Counted from the first letter of the stretch, positions 18,077 through 28,114 are shown. The stretch is 64,000 nucleotides of DNA from Bacteroides caecimuris (GCF_001688725.2 NZ_CP015401.2:2356001-2420000), one strand, 5' to 3'. Numbers and translations: made by a program. The notes: generated by a model from the sequence alone, not told the origin.

Positions 18077-19930
18077 ATGGATAAAAACACCATCACAGGT
18101 CTCGTTCTAATAGGCATATTATTGGTAGGATTCAGCTATTTGAGCCGTCCAAGCGAAGAACAGATAGCTGCACAAAAAAGATACTATGACTCTATTGCCG
18201 TAGTACAGCAGCAGGAGGAAGCGCTGAAGGCGAAAACGGAAGCTGCGCTGGCCAACAGCCAAAAGGGAGTTGCAGCGACAGCCGATTCTACATCTTTGTT
18301 TTTCAACGCCTTGCATGGGACTGACTCTAAAATCAGTATCCAAAATAATGTAGCGGAAATTACTTTCGCAACCAAGGGCGGACGTGTCTATTCAGCCATG
18401 CTGAAGGATTATATGGCACAGGACAAAAAGACGCCGATCATGTTGTTCGACGGTGACGATGCTTCGATGAACTTCAACTTCTACAACAAAGCAGGAGCCA
18501 TCCAGACCAAAGATTATTTCTTTGAAGCTGTAAACAAGACAGACAGTAGTGTTACCATGCGTCTGGCTGCGGATAGCGGAAGCTATATCGATTTCATCTA
18601 TACGCTGAAACCGGATAGCTACCTGATGAACTTTGAAATCAAAGCGACAGGCATGGAAGACAAGTTGGCAAGCACTAAGTATGTAGACATCGATTGGTCA
18701 CAACGCGCCCGCCAACTGGAAAAGGGATTCACTTATGAGAACCGTCTGTCGGAACTGACTTATAAAGTAACAGGCGACGATGTAGACAACTTATCTGCTG
18801 CCAAAGATGACAGCCAGAATTTGCCGGGACGTATCGACTGGATAGCTTTCAAAAATCAGTTCTTCTCTTCTGTATTTATTGCTGAACAGGATTTCGACAA
18901 GGTTTCCGTAAAGTCAAAAATGGAGCAGCAAGGAAGCGGATATATCAAAGATTATTCTGCTGAAATGAATACTTTCTTTGATCCGACTGGCAAAGAACCG
19001 ACAGAGATGTATTTCTATTTCGGTCCGAACCACTTTAAGACGCTGAAAGCGTTGGATAAAGGTCGCGACGAGAAATGGGAACTTCACAGACTGGTTTATC
19101 TGGGCTGGCCGTTGATTCGCTGGATCAACCAGTTTATCACAATCAACGTATTCGATTGGTTGTCCGGTTGGGGATTGAGCATGGGTATCGTACTGTTGAT
19201 TCTGACCATCATGGTGAAAGTCGTGGTTTATCCGGCTACCTGGAAAACGTACATGTCTTCTGCCAAGATGCGTGTATTGAAACCGAAAATTGACGAAATC
19301 AGCAAGAAATATCCGAAGCAGGAAGATGCAATGAAGAAACAGCAGGAAGTGATGAGCCTTTACAGCCAGTACGGGGTAAGCCCGATGGGTGGCTGTCTGC
19401 CGATGTTATTGCAGTTCCCCATCCTGATGGCTTTGTTCATGTTCGTGCCGAGTGCTATCGAGCTGCGTCAACAGAGTTTCTTGTGGGCGGACGACCTTTC
19501 TACTTATGACGCTATCATCACATTCCCGTTCCATATCCCGTTCCTTGGCAACCACCTCAGCCTGTTCTGCTTGCTGATGACGTTGACAAACATCTTGAAC
19601 ACGAAGTACTCGATGTCTATGCAGGATAACGGAGCACAGCCACAAATGGCGGCAATGAAATGGATGATGTATCTGATGCCGATTATGTTCTTGTTTGTCT
19701 TGAATGATTATCCGTCAGGTTTGAACTATTACTACTTCGTGTCAACGCTGATTAGCGTGGGTACTATGATTCTGCTTCGCAAAACAACCGACGAAACTAA
19801 ATTGTTGGCTATTCTTGAAGCGAAAAAGAAGGACCCGAAACAAATGAAAAAGACCGGATTTGCTACTCGCCTGGAAGCGATGCAAAAGCAACAAGAGCTA
19901 CTGCAACAGCAAAGACAGAATAAAAGATGA
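18077..19930 (+). CDS. yidC: Membrane protein insertase YidC
   Basis: A 617-residue YidC of the long Gram-negative type. It has an N-terminal membrane segment (about 5-22, [17 protein letters not shown]) and a large periplasmic beta domain (about 60-345). The conserved C-terminal five-helix 60KD_IMP core begins near 350 ([18 protein letters not shown]) and includes [20 protein letters not shown] and [18 protein letters not shown]. The tail is basic and glutamine-rich. It inserts and folds inner-membrane proteins, alone or with SecYEG. A strong terminator follows at 19960-20000. Confidence 0.97.
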   Translation: MDKNTITGLVLIGILLVGFSYLSRPSEEQIAAQKRYYDSIAVVQQQEEALKAKTEAALANSQKGVAATADSTSLFFNALHGTDSKISIQNNVAEITFATKGGRVYSAMLKDYMAQDKKTPIMLFDGDDASMNFNFYNKAGAIQTKDYFFEAVNKTDSSVTMRLAADSGSYIDFIYTLKPDSYLMNFEIKATGMEDKLASTKYVDIDWSQRARQLEKGFTYENRLSELTYKVTGDDVDNLSAAKDDSQNLPGRIDWIAFKNQFFSSVFIAEQDFDKVSVKSKMEQQGSGYIKDYSAEMNTFFDPTGKEPTEMYFYFGPNHFKTLKALDKGRDEKWELHRLVYLGWPLIRWINQFITINVFDWLSGWGLSMGIVLLILTIMVKVVVYPATWKTYMSSAKMRVLKPKIDEISKKYPKQEDAMKKQQEVMSLYSQYGVSPMGGCLPMLLQFPILMALFMFVPSAIELRQQSFLWADDLSTYDAIITFPFHIPFLGNHLSLFCLLMTLTNILNTKYSMSMQDNGAQPQMAAMKWMMYLMPIMFLFVLNDYPSGLNYYYFVSTLISVGTMILLRKTTDETKLLAILEAKKKDPKQMKKTGFATRLEAMQKQQELLQQQRQNKR

Positions 19931-19959
19931 GAGGAATTATTCCTGAAATCATATTCTAC

Positions 19960-20002
19960 GAAAGCCGGGCAATCCAAATAGGGTGTCCGGCTTTCTTTCT
20001 CT
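19960..20002 (+). terminator. Intrinsic terminator after yidC
   Basis: The stem GAAAGCCGGGCA (19960-19971) pairs with TGTCCGGCTTTC (19984-19995) with one wobble, followed by TTTCTCT. It lies 29 bp after the yidC stop. Confidence 0.8.
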
Positions 20003-20017
20003 AAACAATATAATAAA

Positions 20018-21349
20018 ATGAAAACTAAATATTCGTATAAACAAATATGGACGATCACCTTCCCTATCCTGATCAGTCTGATTATGGAACAAATGATCGG
20101 TATGACGGACACAGCCTTCCTGGGACGTGTAGGAGAAATCGAGCTGGGTGCTTCTGCTATCGCAGGGGTATATTATCTCGCCATCTTTATGATGGCATTC
20201 GGTTTCAGCATCGGTGCACAGATCTTAATCGCCCGCCGCAACGGAGAAGGAAACTACAAGGAAATCGGACCGATTTTCTATCAGGGCATTTATTTCCTGC
20301 TTGCTATGGCAGTGATTTTACTCACATTCTCCATTGTATTCTCACCACATATCTTGAAGAATATCATTTCGTCTCCTCACATTTACGATGCAGCCGAAAG
20401 TTATATTCACTGGCGTGTGTACGGGTTCTTCTTCTCTTTTATCATGGTCATGTTCCGCGCCTTCTTTGTAGGTACAACACAAACCAAAACGTTGACACTG
20501 AATTCTATTGTGATGGTGTTTTCGAACGTGGTATTCAACTATATCCTGATCTTCGGTAAATTCGGTCTCCCGCAACTGGGAATTGCCGGTGCTGCCATCG
20601 GCTCGTCACTGGCTGAAATGGTATCGGTGATTTTCTTTATCATCTATACCTGGAAACGAATTGACTGCAAGAAATATGCGTTGAACATATTGCCCAAGTT
20701 CCATGGAAAAACACTGAAACGTATACTGAATGTTTCTGTGTGGACAATGATTCAGAATTTCGTTTCTTTGTCTACCTGGTTCATGTTCTTCCTATTTGTA
20801 GAGCATCTGGGAGAGCGGTCATTGGCGATTGCCAACATCATCCGCAACGTGTCGGGGATACCGTTTATGATTGCAATGGCATTTGCTTCCACCTGCGGTT
20901 CGCTGGTAAGTAACCTGATCGGTGCAGGCGAACAGGATTGTGTACGAGGAACTATCAAGCAACATATCCGTATCGGATATATCTTTGTATTGCCCATCCT
21001 GGTGTTTTTCTGCTTATTCCCGGATCTGATTCTACGTATTTATACAGACATCCCGGATTTAAGGGCGGCATCCGTACCTTCACTGTGGGTACTATGCTCT
21101 GCCTATCTGGTGCTGGTACCTGCCAATGTGTATTTCCAATCGGTATCAGGAACAGGAAATACGCGGACTGCATTGGCTATGGAACTTTGTGTACTGGCTA
21201 TCTATATCACCTACTCTGCATATTTCATCATGTACCTGCGGATGGACGTCGCTTTTGCCTGGACAACAGAATGTGTGTACGGTACTTTTATACTGTTGTT
21301 CTGCTACTGGTATATGAAGAAAGGAAACTGGCAGAAAAAGAAGATTTAA
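20018..21349 (+). CDS. MATE family efflux transporter
   Basis: A 443-residue protein with 12 hydrophobic segments in two MatE repeats. The N-terminal repeat shows the family pattern IWTITFPILISLIMEQMIGMTDTAFLG with the conserved D in the TDTAF loop, then GFSIGAQILIARRNGEG. The second repeat has MAFASTCGSLVSNLIGAGE. Relatives export cationic drugs or metabolites using Na+ or H+ gradients. The gene begins just after the yidC terminator and is 48 bp from the peptidase gene, so the two may be co-transcribed. Substrate unknown. Confidence 0.93.
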   Translation: MKTKYSYKQIWTITFPILISLIMEQMIGMTDTAFLGRVGEIELGASAIAGVYYLAIFMMAFGFSIGAQILIARRNGEGNYKEIGPIFYQGIYFLLAMAVILLTFSIVFSPHILKNIISSPHIYDAAESYIHWRVYGFFFSFIMVMFRAFFVGTTQTKTLTLNSIVMVFSNVVFNYILIFGKFGLPQLGIAGAAIGSSLAEMVSVIFFIIYTWKRIDCKKYALNILPKFHGKTLKRILNVSVWTMIQNFVSLSTWFMFFLFVEHLGERSLAIANIIRNVSGIPFMIAMAFASTCGSLVSNLIGAGEQDCVRGTIKQHIRIGYIFVLPILVFFCLFPDLILRIYTDIPDLRAASVPSLWVLCSAYLVLVPANVYFQSVSGTGNTRTALAMELCVLAIYITYSAYFIMYLRMDVAFAWTTECVYGTFILLFCYWYMKKGNWQKKKI

Positions 21350-21397
21350 ATCCTTTTTTCACTATCTTCGCAAGAAAATAAACATTTTATAAAATAT

Positions 21398-23494
21398 ATG
21401 AGACAAGCTAATTTATTTATGATGTCGGCAGCAATGTTGTTAGCTGCCTGCGAAGGAACGAAAGACGCAGGCAAAACAGATCAGGTGCTTATCAAGAAAT
21501 CGGATATTAAGATCGAAGGGAAGCGCATGACTCCCGAAGCACTTTGGGCCATGGGACGTATCGGCGGATTCGCCGTATCACCCGACGGAAAGAAAATTGC
21601 GTATACGGTAACGTATTACAGTGTAGCGGAAAACAAGAGTAACCGCGAAGTCTTCGTGATGAACACAGATGGAAGCGAAAACCAGCAAATCACTCATACC
21701 CCGTATCAGGAAAATGAAGTGACATGGATTAAAGGAGGCAGCAAGCTCGCATTCTTAAGTAATGACAACGGAAGCAGCCAGCTCTACGAGATGAATCCCG
21801 ACGGCAGCGACCGCAAGCAGTTGACCAACTATGACGGTGACATCGAAGGATATTCAATCTCACCGGATGGCAAAAAACTACTGTTTATTTCACAAGTAAA
21901 GACGAAAGAAAGCACTGCTGATAAATATCCGGACCTGCCGAAATCCACAGGTATCATCGTGACCGACCTGATGTACAAACATTGGGATGAATGGGTGACG
22001 ACAGCTCCACATCCTTTTGTTGCCGACTTCGACGGTAACGGCATTTCCAATATCGTGGATATTTTAGACGGTGAACCGTATGAAAGTCCTATGAAGCCTT
22101 GGGGTGGCATTGAGCAACTTGCTTGGAATACGACTTCAGATAAAGTGGCTTACACTTGCCGTAAAAAGACAGGATTGGAATATGCGGTTTCTACCAATTC
22201 GGATATTTATGTCTATGACCTGAATACTAAGAAAACAGAGAACATTACCGAAGAGAACAAGGGATATGATACCAATCCGCAATACTCTCCGGACGGCAAG
22301 TATATCGCCTGGCAGAGCATGGAACGTGACGGTTACGAAGCCGACCAGAACCGTCTGTTCATCATGAACCTGGAAACCGGAGAGAAACGGTTTGTCAGCA
22401 AGGCGTTCGAATCGAATGTGGATGCTTTTGTATGGGGTGCAGATGCCAAGACTATCTATTTCACAGGGGTATGGCACGGAGAATCGCAGATTTATGCGCT
22501 GGATTTGGCAACTGATTCGGTAAAGGCTGTTACTTCGGGAATGTATGATTACGAAGGTGTGGCTCTTTTGGGTGATAAGCTGATTGCCAAGCGTCATTCT
22601 ATGAGCATGGGTGACGAGATTTATACAGTGACATTGGATGGCACAACCACTCAACTGACACAGGAGAATAAGCAGATTTATGATCAGTTGGAAATGGGTA
22701 AAGTGGAAGGTCGCTGGATGAAGACAACAGATGGCAAACAGATGTTGACATGGGTGATCTATCCTCCGCAGTTTGATCCGAACAAGAAATATCCGACTTT
22801 GTTGTTCTGTGAAGGAGGTCCGCAAAGTCCGGTAAGCCAGTTCTGGTCTTATCGCTGGAACTTCCAGATTATGGCAGCCAATGATTATATCGTTGTTGCT
22901 CCGAATCGTCGCGGCTTGCCGGGATTTGGTGTGGAATGGAATGAACAGATCAGTGGTGACTACGGTGGCCAGTGTATGAAAGATTACTTCACTGCTATCG
23001 ACGAGATAGCGAAAGAGCCGTATGTAGATAAAGACCGTTTGGGATGTGTAGGTGCCAGCTTCGGAGGATTCTCCGTATACTGGTTGGCGGGACATCATGA
23101 CAAACGATTCAAAGCGTTCATTGCCCACGACGGTATCTTCAATATGGAAATGCAATATCTGGAAACTGAAGAGAAATGGTTTGCCAACTGGGATATGGGT
23201 GGCGCATACTGGGAAAAACAAAATCCGGTGGCACAACGTACGTTTGCCAACTCCCCTCACCTCTTCGTGGAGAAATGGGATACGCCTATCCTCTGTATCC
23301 ATGGAGAGAAAGACTACCGTATCCTAGCCAATCAGGCAATGGCTGCTTTCGATGCTGCCGTGATGCGTGGTGTTCCTGCAGAGTTACTGATTTATCCGGA
23401 TGAAAACCACTGGGTATTGAAGCCGCAGAATGGGGTTCTATGGCAACGCACATTCTTCGAATGGCTGGACAAATGGGTAAAAGGAAAGAAGTAA
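21398..23494 (+). CDS. S9 family prolyl-oligopeptidase-type lipoprotein (DPP-like)
   Basis: A 698-residue secreted peptidase. The lipobox LAAC places the acylated cysteine at residue 18, so it is a lipoprotein. A seven-bladed WD40-like propeller (about 50-430, with repeated SPDGKK turns) precedes an alpha/beta hydrolase domain. The catalytic triad is visible: Ser554 in GASFGGF, Asp639 in GEKDYR and His671 in DENHW. This arrangement matches dipeptidyl peptidase 5/acylaminoacyl-peptidase-like enzymes used by Bacteroidota to trim peptides in the periplasm. A TATCTTCG box at 21363-21370 may be its own weak promoter. A bidirectional terminator follows. Confidence 0.93.
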   Translation: MRQANLFMMSAAMLLAACEGTKDAGKTDQVLIKKSDIKIEGKRMTPEALWAMGRIGGFAVSPDGKKIAYTVTYYSVAENKSNREVFVMNTDGSENQQITHTPYQENEVTWIKGGSKLAFLSNDNGSSQLYEMNPDGSDRKQLTNYDGDIEGYSISPDGKKLLFISQVKTKESTADKYPDLPKSTGIIVTDLMYKHWDEWVTTAPHPFVADFDGNGISNIVDILDGEPYESPMKPWGGIEQLAWNTTSDKVAYTCRKKTGLEYAVSTNSDIYVYDLNTKKTENITEENKGYDTNPQYSPDGKYIAWQSMERDGYEADQNRLFIMNLETGEKRFVSKAFESNVDAFVWGADAKTIYFTGVWHGESQIYALDLATDSVKAVTSGMYDYEGVALLGDKLIAKRHSMSMGDEIYTVTLDGTTTQLTQENKQIYDQLEMGKVEGRWMKTTDGKQMLTWVIYPPQFDPNKKYPTLLFCEGGPQSPVSQFWSYRWNFQIMAANDYIVVAPNRRGLPGFGVEWNEQISGDYGGQCMKDYFTAIDEIAKEPYVDKDRLGCVGASFGGFSVYWLAGHHDKRFKAFIAHDGIFNMEMQYLETEEKWFANWDMGGAYWEKQNPVAQRTFANSPHLFVEKWDTPILCIHGEKDYRILANQAMAAFDAAVMRGVPAELLIYPDENHWVLKPQNGVLWQRTFFEWLDKWVKGKK

Positions 23495-23530
23495 TCTGTG
23501 CTTAACGACTTTCCAATAAAGTAAAATTAA

Positions 23531-23571
23531 AGAAGGCTCTGTTCTCAATCTACTTGAGTTCAGAGCCTTCT
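23531..23571. terminator. Bidirectional terminator between the S9 peptidase and PspC genes
   Basis: Perfect 11-bp arms AGAAGGCTCTG (23531-23541) and CAGAGCCTTCT (23561-23571), with further CTCAA/TTGAG pairing inside the loop. It sits between convergent genes. Confidence 0.8.
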
Positions 23572-23603
23572 CCATTACATTCATTATCAATCGGCTAAGA
23601 GGC

Positions 23604-24704
23604 TTAGTTAAAGCAGTGCAGGCCATACAGAGGCAGTTGCCAGCCAAGAGCAGAAAGATTGATAACCATAATGACCGCACCCAATATCCATAAAATCAAT
23701 AGCGACCATTTCAAACCTGTTCCCATTGGCGACCAATGGAATAGCTGGCGCAGGATAGTATATAAGAAAGCTCCTAATGGAATACCGATGAGGGCAACTC
23801 CAGCAATCGTACCTAATAATGTCATCATAGGGGAGACGGAAGCAACCGGCATCCAGTCGATGGCAGGCAACAACTCATAAAGTAAAGCTCCTCCACTGAC
23901 TGTCACGGCAATTGCCGCAAATACCAACGCTACCAATACGACAGCCAATACGAACAAGACAGGGCAACAAAGAATGACAAGAGCTACCAGAAATATCTTA
24001 AAGAGAACAGCAGCAATGGAAACAAATACATCGCCTATCTTTTGAAGAAAGGTACGAGGTTTACCGGAGTTCACATAATTATTAACCCCATCTGCTACCC
24101 GTTCGAAGCCGTCTGTCACTGTTTTGCCAATATTCTCAATGGTTACCGCTTCTCCACGCATACTTAACTTTTCTGCAGCCGTACGGGCTTCCGGAATAAC
24201 GAGCCATCCGATAATATAAAGGATAATCATCGGACAATAAGGCACAAACACCAGAATAATCATCAGGATACGCACCAATGTGATGTCCCAACCGAAGTAA
24301 GCTGCCAGTCCTGCTGCCACACCACCCAACAATTTATTATCCGGATCACGAAACCAGCGACGCTGGGCAGAGGTTTGCGTATTGCTTTGATTAGCGGACG
24401 ATGCTTGTTCCGTTCTTTTCCGTGAATCTGTATCCTCGTCAGCAATACCAAAATCTTCCGGCTTGCCTACACGGGCGATAATCTCTTCTACATCCGAAAC
24501 CGTGATAACCTGGTTTCCTTCAGTTACTTTCTCGGCAAACAGTTCGGCAATACGCATCTCAATATCGTCTACAATTTCTTCCGCACCCTCCTGTTTACGA
24601 AAGTAATGTTTCAAATTAGACAGATAATTGTCTAACAGTCGGTAGGCATCGTCATCTATATGATAAACTATTCCTCCTAAGTTTATGGTCAATGTCTTTT
24701 TCAT
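23604..24704 (-). CDS. PspC domain membrane protein
   Basis: A 366-residue protein. The N-terminal 90 residues form a small cytosolic domain common in Bacteroidota (NLGGIVYHIDDDAYRLLDNYL, then a predicted ECF/anti-sigma-like helical EEIIARVG). The PspC domain follows from about residue 114 (RRWFRDPDNKLLGGVAAGLAAYFGWD, then LVRILMIILVF and YIIGWLVIPE). The C-terminal half holds four more hydrophobic segments. PspC proteins sense or protect against membrane stress. The gene is 21 bp downstream of a PadR regulator, a common pairing in which PadR represses the operon. Confidence 0.9.
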   Translation of the reverse strand: MKKTLTINLGGIVYHIDDDAYRLLDNYLSNLKHYFRKQEGAEEIVDDIEMRIAELFAEKVTEGNQVITVSDVEEIIARVGKPEDFGIADEDTDSRKRTEQASSANQSNTQTSAQRRWFRDPDNKLLGGVAAGLAAYFGWDITLVRILMIILVFVPYCPMIILYIIGWLVIPEARTAAEKLSMRGEAVTIENIGKTVTDGFERVADGVNNYVNSGKPRTFLQKIGDVFVSIAAVLFKIFLVALVILCCPVLFVLAVVLVALVFAAIAVTVSGGALLYELLPAIDWMPVASVSPMMTLLGTIAGVALIGIPLGAFLYTILRQLFHWSPMGTGLKWSLLILWILGAVIMVINLSALGWQLPLYGLHCFN

Positions 24705-24725
24705 TTTTATTTCTTCTTTTTCGGA

Positions 24726-25052
24726 TTATCTATTGGCTATATGATTCACTGTGTCGTTAAGTTCTTTCCAGGAAATTTCCAGTTCTCCCAAAAAGGTTTC
24801 TCCTTGTTCAGTGAGTTTATAGTACTTGCGGGGAGGTCCCTGGGTAGATTCCACCCATTCATAACTTAACAAGTCGTCATTTTTCAGACGGGTCAGCAAC
24901 GGATACAAGGTGCCTTCCACTACGATCAGCTGGGCTTCTTTCAATTTCTGAATAATATCAGAAGCATAGGCAGGCTCTTTGTGCAACAAAAGCATGATGC
25001 AATATTCAAGCATGCCTTTCCTCATCTGTGATTTTACATTGTCTACTTTCAT
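24726..25052 (-). CDS. PadR family transcriptional regulator
   Basis: A 108-residue single-domain regulator. The winged helix-turn-helix is typical of PadR: MRKGMLEYCIMLLLHKEPAYASDI, then LIVVEGTLYPLLTRLKNDDLL with the wing, and the closing GPPRKYYKLTEQGE. The C-terminal helix would dimerise. It is the first gene of the padR-pspC operon and probably autoregulated through the dyad at 25094-25116 just upstream of its promoter box. The effector is unknown. Confidence 0.93.
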   Translation of the reverse strand: MKVDNVKSQMRKGMLEYCIMLLLHKEPAYASDIIQKLKEAQLIVVEGTLYPLLTRLKNDDLLSYEWVESTQGPPRKYYKLTEQGETFLGELEISWKELNDTVNHIANR

Positions 25053-25074
25053 TATTCACTTCTTTTAGATGGCA

Positions 25075-25082
25075 CAAATATA
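25075..25082 (-). promoter_or_regulatory. -7 box of the padR-pspC operon
   Basis: TATATTTG on the minus strand, 22 bp upstream of the padR ATG. Confidence 0.55.
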
Positions 25083-25093
25083 TGCATTACTCA

Positions 25094-25116
25094 AGTACCT
25101 TGCGTTACAAAGTACT
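25094..25116. promoter_or_regulatory. Candidate PadR operator dyad
   Basis: AGTACCTTG (25094-25102), a 5-bp spacer and CAAAGTACT (25108-25116) form an inverted repeat with 8 of 9 matches. It covers the expected -33 region of the padR promoter, where a repressor would block polymerase. Confidence 0.55.
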
Positions 25117-25178
25117 ATAAATTAATAATAATTAAAACATTAGAGAGTGCTTACCTTATTATAAAAGGAAATAATGGC

Positions 25179-25186
25179 TATATTTG
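25179..25186 (+). promoter_or_regulatory. -7 box of the GNAT gene
   Basis: TATATTTG, 31 bp upstream of the ATG at 25218; no good -33 box. Confidence 0.5.
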
Positions 25187-25217
25187 TGCCCGTTAAACTA
25201 TAAAATAGAAAATACGT

Positions 25218-25715
25218 ATGTTTACAATTCGAAAAGCAACGGTAGCCGATTGCGAGCTTATTCATATGATGGCAAAGGAGGTATTCCCCGCCACCTACAA
25301 GGATATTTTATCTCCTGAACAACTGGATTATATGATGGACTGGATGTATGCTCCTTCCAATGTGCGCAAGCAAATGGAGGAAGAAGGGCATGTGTATTCC
25401 ATCGCCTATAAAGAGAATGAGCCATGCGGATACGTCTCTGTGCAGCAACAGGAAAAAGATGTATTCCATCTTCAGAAAATCTATGTTCTCCCCCGCTTTC
25501 AGGGTACGCATTGCGGTAGTTTCTTATTTAAAGAAGCAATCAAGTGCATCAAGGAGATGCATCCGGAACCTTGCCTGATGGAACTAAATGTAAATCGCAA
25601 TAACAAGGCATTACAGTTTTACGAACACATGGGGATGAGGAAACTGAGGGAAGGTGATTTTCCGATTGGAAACGGATATTATATGAATGATTATATCATG
25701 GGACTGGATATTTAA
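25218..25715 (+). CDS. GNAT family N-acetyltransferase
   Basis: A 165-residue acetyltransferase covering the whole GNAT fold. It starts with the usual FTIRKATVADCELIHMMA strand-helix. The acetyl-CoA site is the VxVxxxxxGxGxG-like stretch LQKIYVLPRFQGTHCGSFLF (about 98-117), and the final LNVNRNNKALQFYEHMGM motif is standard. It should move an acetyl group from acetyl-CoA to an amine; the substrate cannot be read from sequence. It is a single-gene unit with its own promoter box and a strong terminator. Confidence 0.92.
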   Translation: MFTIRKATVADCELIHMMAKEVFPATYKDILSPEQLDYMMDWMYAPSNVRKQMEEEGHVYSIAYKENEPCGYVSVQQQEKDVFHLQKIYVLPRFQGTHCGSFLFKEAIKCIKEMHPEPCLMELNVNRNNKALQFYEHMGMRKLREGDFPIGNGYYMNDYIMGLDI

Positions 25716-25758
25716 TAAAAAAGGCTTGCAGATTGTGTTCTGCAAGCCTTTTTTATTA
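25713..25758. terminator. Bidirectional terminator between GNAT and POT genes
   Basis: Perfect 20-bp inverted repeat: arms 25713-25732 and 25739-25758, 6-nt loop, GC-rich core GGCTTGCAGA and A/T tails on both sides, so it can stop both convergent genes. Confidence 0.92.
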
Positions 25759-25790
25759 AATAATATTACCAGGCAAATACCCGTCTTAAT

Positions 25791-27455
25791 TTATGCTACC
25801 TTTTCAAGTTTCTTCATGATAGAGAAGATAAACAGAGCTGATAACAGACAGCAGGCGATCAATACGCTCCATACCATCCACAGTTGCATACCACCCCACA
25901 GATAACCAATAATAGCGACCAAATAGTTACCAATAGCAGTAGCTACAAACCAGCCACCCATCATCATACCTTTATACTTGGGCGGAGCCACTTTCGAAAC
26001 AAAAGAAATACCCATCGGAGAAAGCAACAACTCAGCAAAAGTCAACACAAGATAAGTAGAAATCAACCAGTTGGGAGAAACCAGGACATCCGGATTAATA
26101 CCCGCTGTTTCCACTTCTTTTGGAGTAGGCAACCCCATAGAACCAACTGCCAGAATCAAGAAACCACACGCAGCAATCACCATACCGATACCGATTTTGC
26201 GTGGTGCGGACGGTTCTTTTTTCTTTCTAGCCAAATAACCAAAGACCGCCAAAGATACCGGAGTCAGAGCCACTACAAAGAACGGATTGAACTGCTGGAA
26301 TATTTGAGGAAGGATTTCTACAGTCGGATTCATAGAAGAATAATTCCAAAACAATACACCCAAAGAAGCCAATACAGCAATACCGCCAATCGCTTTTCCA
26401 CGGCCGGTTTTTGACTGGAAAAGGGAGAATGCACCATAAACAGCGATAACAAGAAGAACCAGATTCCACACATCGAATCCAATACGGTCAAGTCCTGTCA
26501 CGGATTGAGTAGTATAATCGCGTGCAAAGAATGTCATTGTCAAACCATTCTGATGGAATGCCATCCAGAAGAAGATAACCACAGAAAAGACAAGTAATAA
26601 AGCAACGATACGTTCTTTTGTTTGTGCCGGAGTCAGTTCCGGTTCGTTATTATTATTTACAGCCTTAGCCTGTTTAGAATTATAATCCGCATGTTTAAAC
26701 ATAGAACGGCAGCATACGTAGATTGCCATTGAAATAATCAAAGAAATACAAGCTACGGCAAAACCATAGTTATATGCTTCTGACAATTTCTCTATATAAG
26801 AACTACAGAATGCGGCTGTATCACCGGCAAAGCCCTGGGCAGCCTGCAAACCGCTAAGAGCAACATTTCCTTCGGGAGTAATAGTTCCATCAAGGAATTG
26901 ATGCGCCAAAGAAGGTATTTGAGCGTTATAAGTAAATCCTGCACCACCTAAGATATAGTTGGTTACCTTGGTTGCAGCCGTTGGAGCAAATAATGCACCT
27001 ACATTGATTGCCATATAGAATAAGCTGAAAGCGGTGTCACGCTTTGAACTATATTCCGGAGAATCATAAAGGTTACCCACCATTACCTGCAAATTACCTT
27101 TAAATAGTCCGGTTCCGCAAGCAATCAAAAACAGTGAACCAAACATCATCATCTTACCGGTGAGGTCTGCTGCAGTAGGAATCGCTAAAAGCAGATAACC
27201 AATAAACATGACAATGATACCTGTCGTCACCATCTTACCATAACCGCACTTGTCAGCCAAAATACCACCAACAAGAGGCATAAAGTAAACTGCTGCCAAG
27301 AATGAACCAAAAATCGTAGAAGTTTCTGCTGCCGTGTAACCAAATTTCGCTTGTAAGAAAAGTGTAAAGATAGCAAGCATCGTGTAGTAGCCAAAACGTT
27401 CGCCCGTGTTAGCCAAGGCTAAAGCGTATAGCCCTTTCGGTTGTCCTTCAAACAT
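25791..27455 (-). CDS. POT family proton-dependent peptide transporter
   Basis: A 554-residue major-facilitator protein with about 14 hydrophobic segments. It shows the POT (PTR2) signatures: the proton-coupling ExxERFxYY-type motif as NTGERFGYYTM near residue 20, the loop GGILADKCGYG near 65, and FYMAINVGALFAP near 150. It imports di- and tripeptides with protons across the inner membrane. Promoter box TATATTTG lies at 27503-27496. It is a single-gene unit. It may recover peptides released by peptidases such as the S9 enzyme nearby, but no direct link is visible. Confidence 0.93.
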   Translation of the reverse strand: MFEGQPKGLYALALANTGERFGYYTMLAIFTLFLQAKFGYTAAETSTIFGSFLAAVYFMPLVGGILADKCGYGKMVTTGIIVMFIGYLLLAIPTAADLTGKMMMFGSLFLIACGTGLFKGNLQVMVGNLYDSPEYSSKRDTAFSLFYMAINVGALFAPTAATKVTNYILGGAGFTYNAQIPSLAHQFLDGTITPEGNVALSGLQAAQGFAGDTAAFCSSYIEKLSEAYNYGFAVACISLIISMAIYVCCRSMFKHADYNSKQAKAVNNNNEPELTPAQTKERIVALLLVFSVVIFFWMAFHQNGLTMTFFARDYTTQSVTGLDRIGFDVWNLVLLVIAVYGAFSLFQSKTGRGKAIGGIAVLASLGVLFWNYSSMNPTVEILPQIFQQFNPFFVVALTPVSLAVFGYLARKKKEPSAPRKIGIGMVIAACGFLILAVGSMGLPTPKEVETAGINPDVLVSPNWLISTYLVLTFAELLLSPMGISFVSKVAPPKYKGMMMGGWFVATAIGNYLVAIIGYLWGGMQLWMVWSVLIACCLLSALFIFSIMKKLEKVA

Positions 27456-27495
27456 ATAAATAAGAATATTAGATTAATAAAATTGATATTTTCTG

Positions 27496-27503
27496 CAAAT
27501 ATA
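27496..27503 (-). promoter_or_regulatory. -7 box of the POT transporter gene
   Basis: TATATTTG on the minus strand, about 40 bp upstream of the ATG. Confidence 0.5.
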
Positions 27504-27562
27504 TACTTTTTTTAATTCATTCAAAGAATATGAAGCCATATTTACTCTACAAATAATAAGGC

Positions 27563-28042
27563 TTACTCCTCAAATAAACGACAAATTGCTGCTCTGGATT
27601 CACGAATCAAATCTTCTGGAGCTATTTTTATCTGAAGTCCACGTACCCCGGCACTTACATAAATATACGGAAACTGACGGCTGGTTTCATGGATATATGT
27701 AGGGAAATGTTTCTTCATGCCGATAGGCGAACATCCTCCCCGGATATATCCGGTAAGTGGCAGAAGTTCTTTTACGGGAATCAAATCACACTTCTTATTA
27801 CCCGAAGCTTTAGCTGCCATTTTCAAGTCAACTTCATGTTCTCCCGGAATGACACAAACAAAATATCCGCTTTTATCGCCATGCAGGACAAGAGTTTTAA
27901 ACACTTGCTCAATGTTTTCTCCCAAATCAGCTGCTACATGAACAGCACTCAAGTCATTTTCATCCACTTCGTAGGGAATCAGTTCATAGGCTATCTTAGC
28001 TTTATCTAACAGCCGTGCGGCATTTGTTTTATTGATTTTCAT
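27563..28042 (-). CDS. ybaK: Cys-tRNA(Pro)/Cys-tRNA(Cys) deacylase, YbaK/EbsC family
   Basis: A 159-residue trans-editing protein that hydrolyses mischarged Cys-tRNA(Pro). Family landmarks are KINKTNAARLLDKAKI at the start, FKTLVLHGDKSGYFVCVIPG (about 50-70), the catalytic lysine region KMAAKASGNKKCDLI and the GYIRGGCSPIGMKK loop with conserved glycines. An upstream in-frame TTG at 28075 would add 11 residues; the ATG at 28042 is preferred because homologues begin at MKINKTNAAR. It is a single-gene unit, separated from uvrA by a 180-bp gap holding an inverted repeat. Confidence 0.93.
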   Translation of the reverse strand: MKINKTNAARLLDKAKIAYELIPYEVDENDLSAVHVAADLGENIEQVFKTLVLHGDKSGYFVCVIPGEHEVDLKMAAKASGNKKCDLIPVKELLPLTGYIRGGCSPIGMKKHFPTYIHETSRQFPYIYVSAGVRGLQIKIAPEDLIRESRAAICRLFEE

Positions 28043-28114
28043 TTTCGTTATATTTATACTTTCTATATCTGACAAATAAAGAATTAGCAGGAGACAAAAT
28101 CCTCTATGACTTTT

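Noticed and set aside
22136..23302. 388-codon minus-strand frame opposite the S9 peptidase
   Set aside because: It overlaps the catalytic domain of a well-supported peptidase and has no family features.
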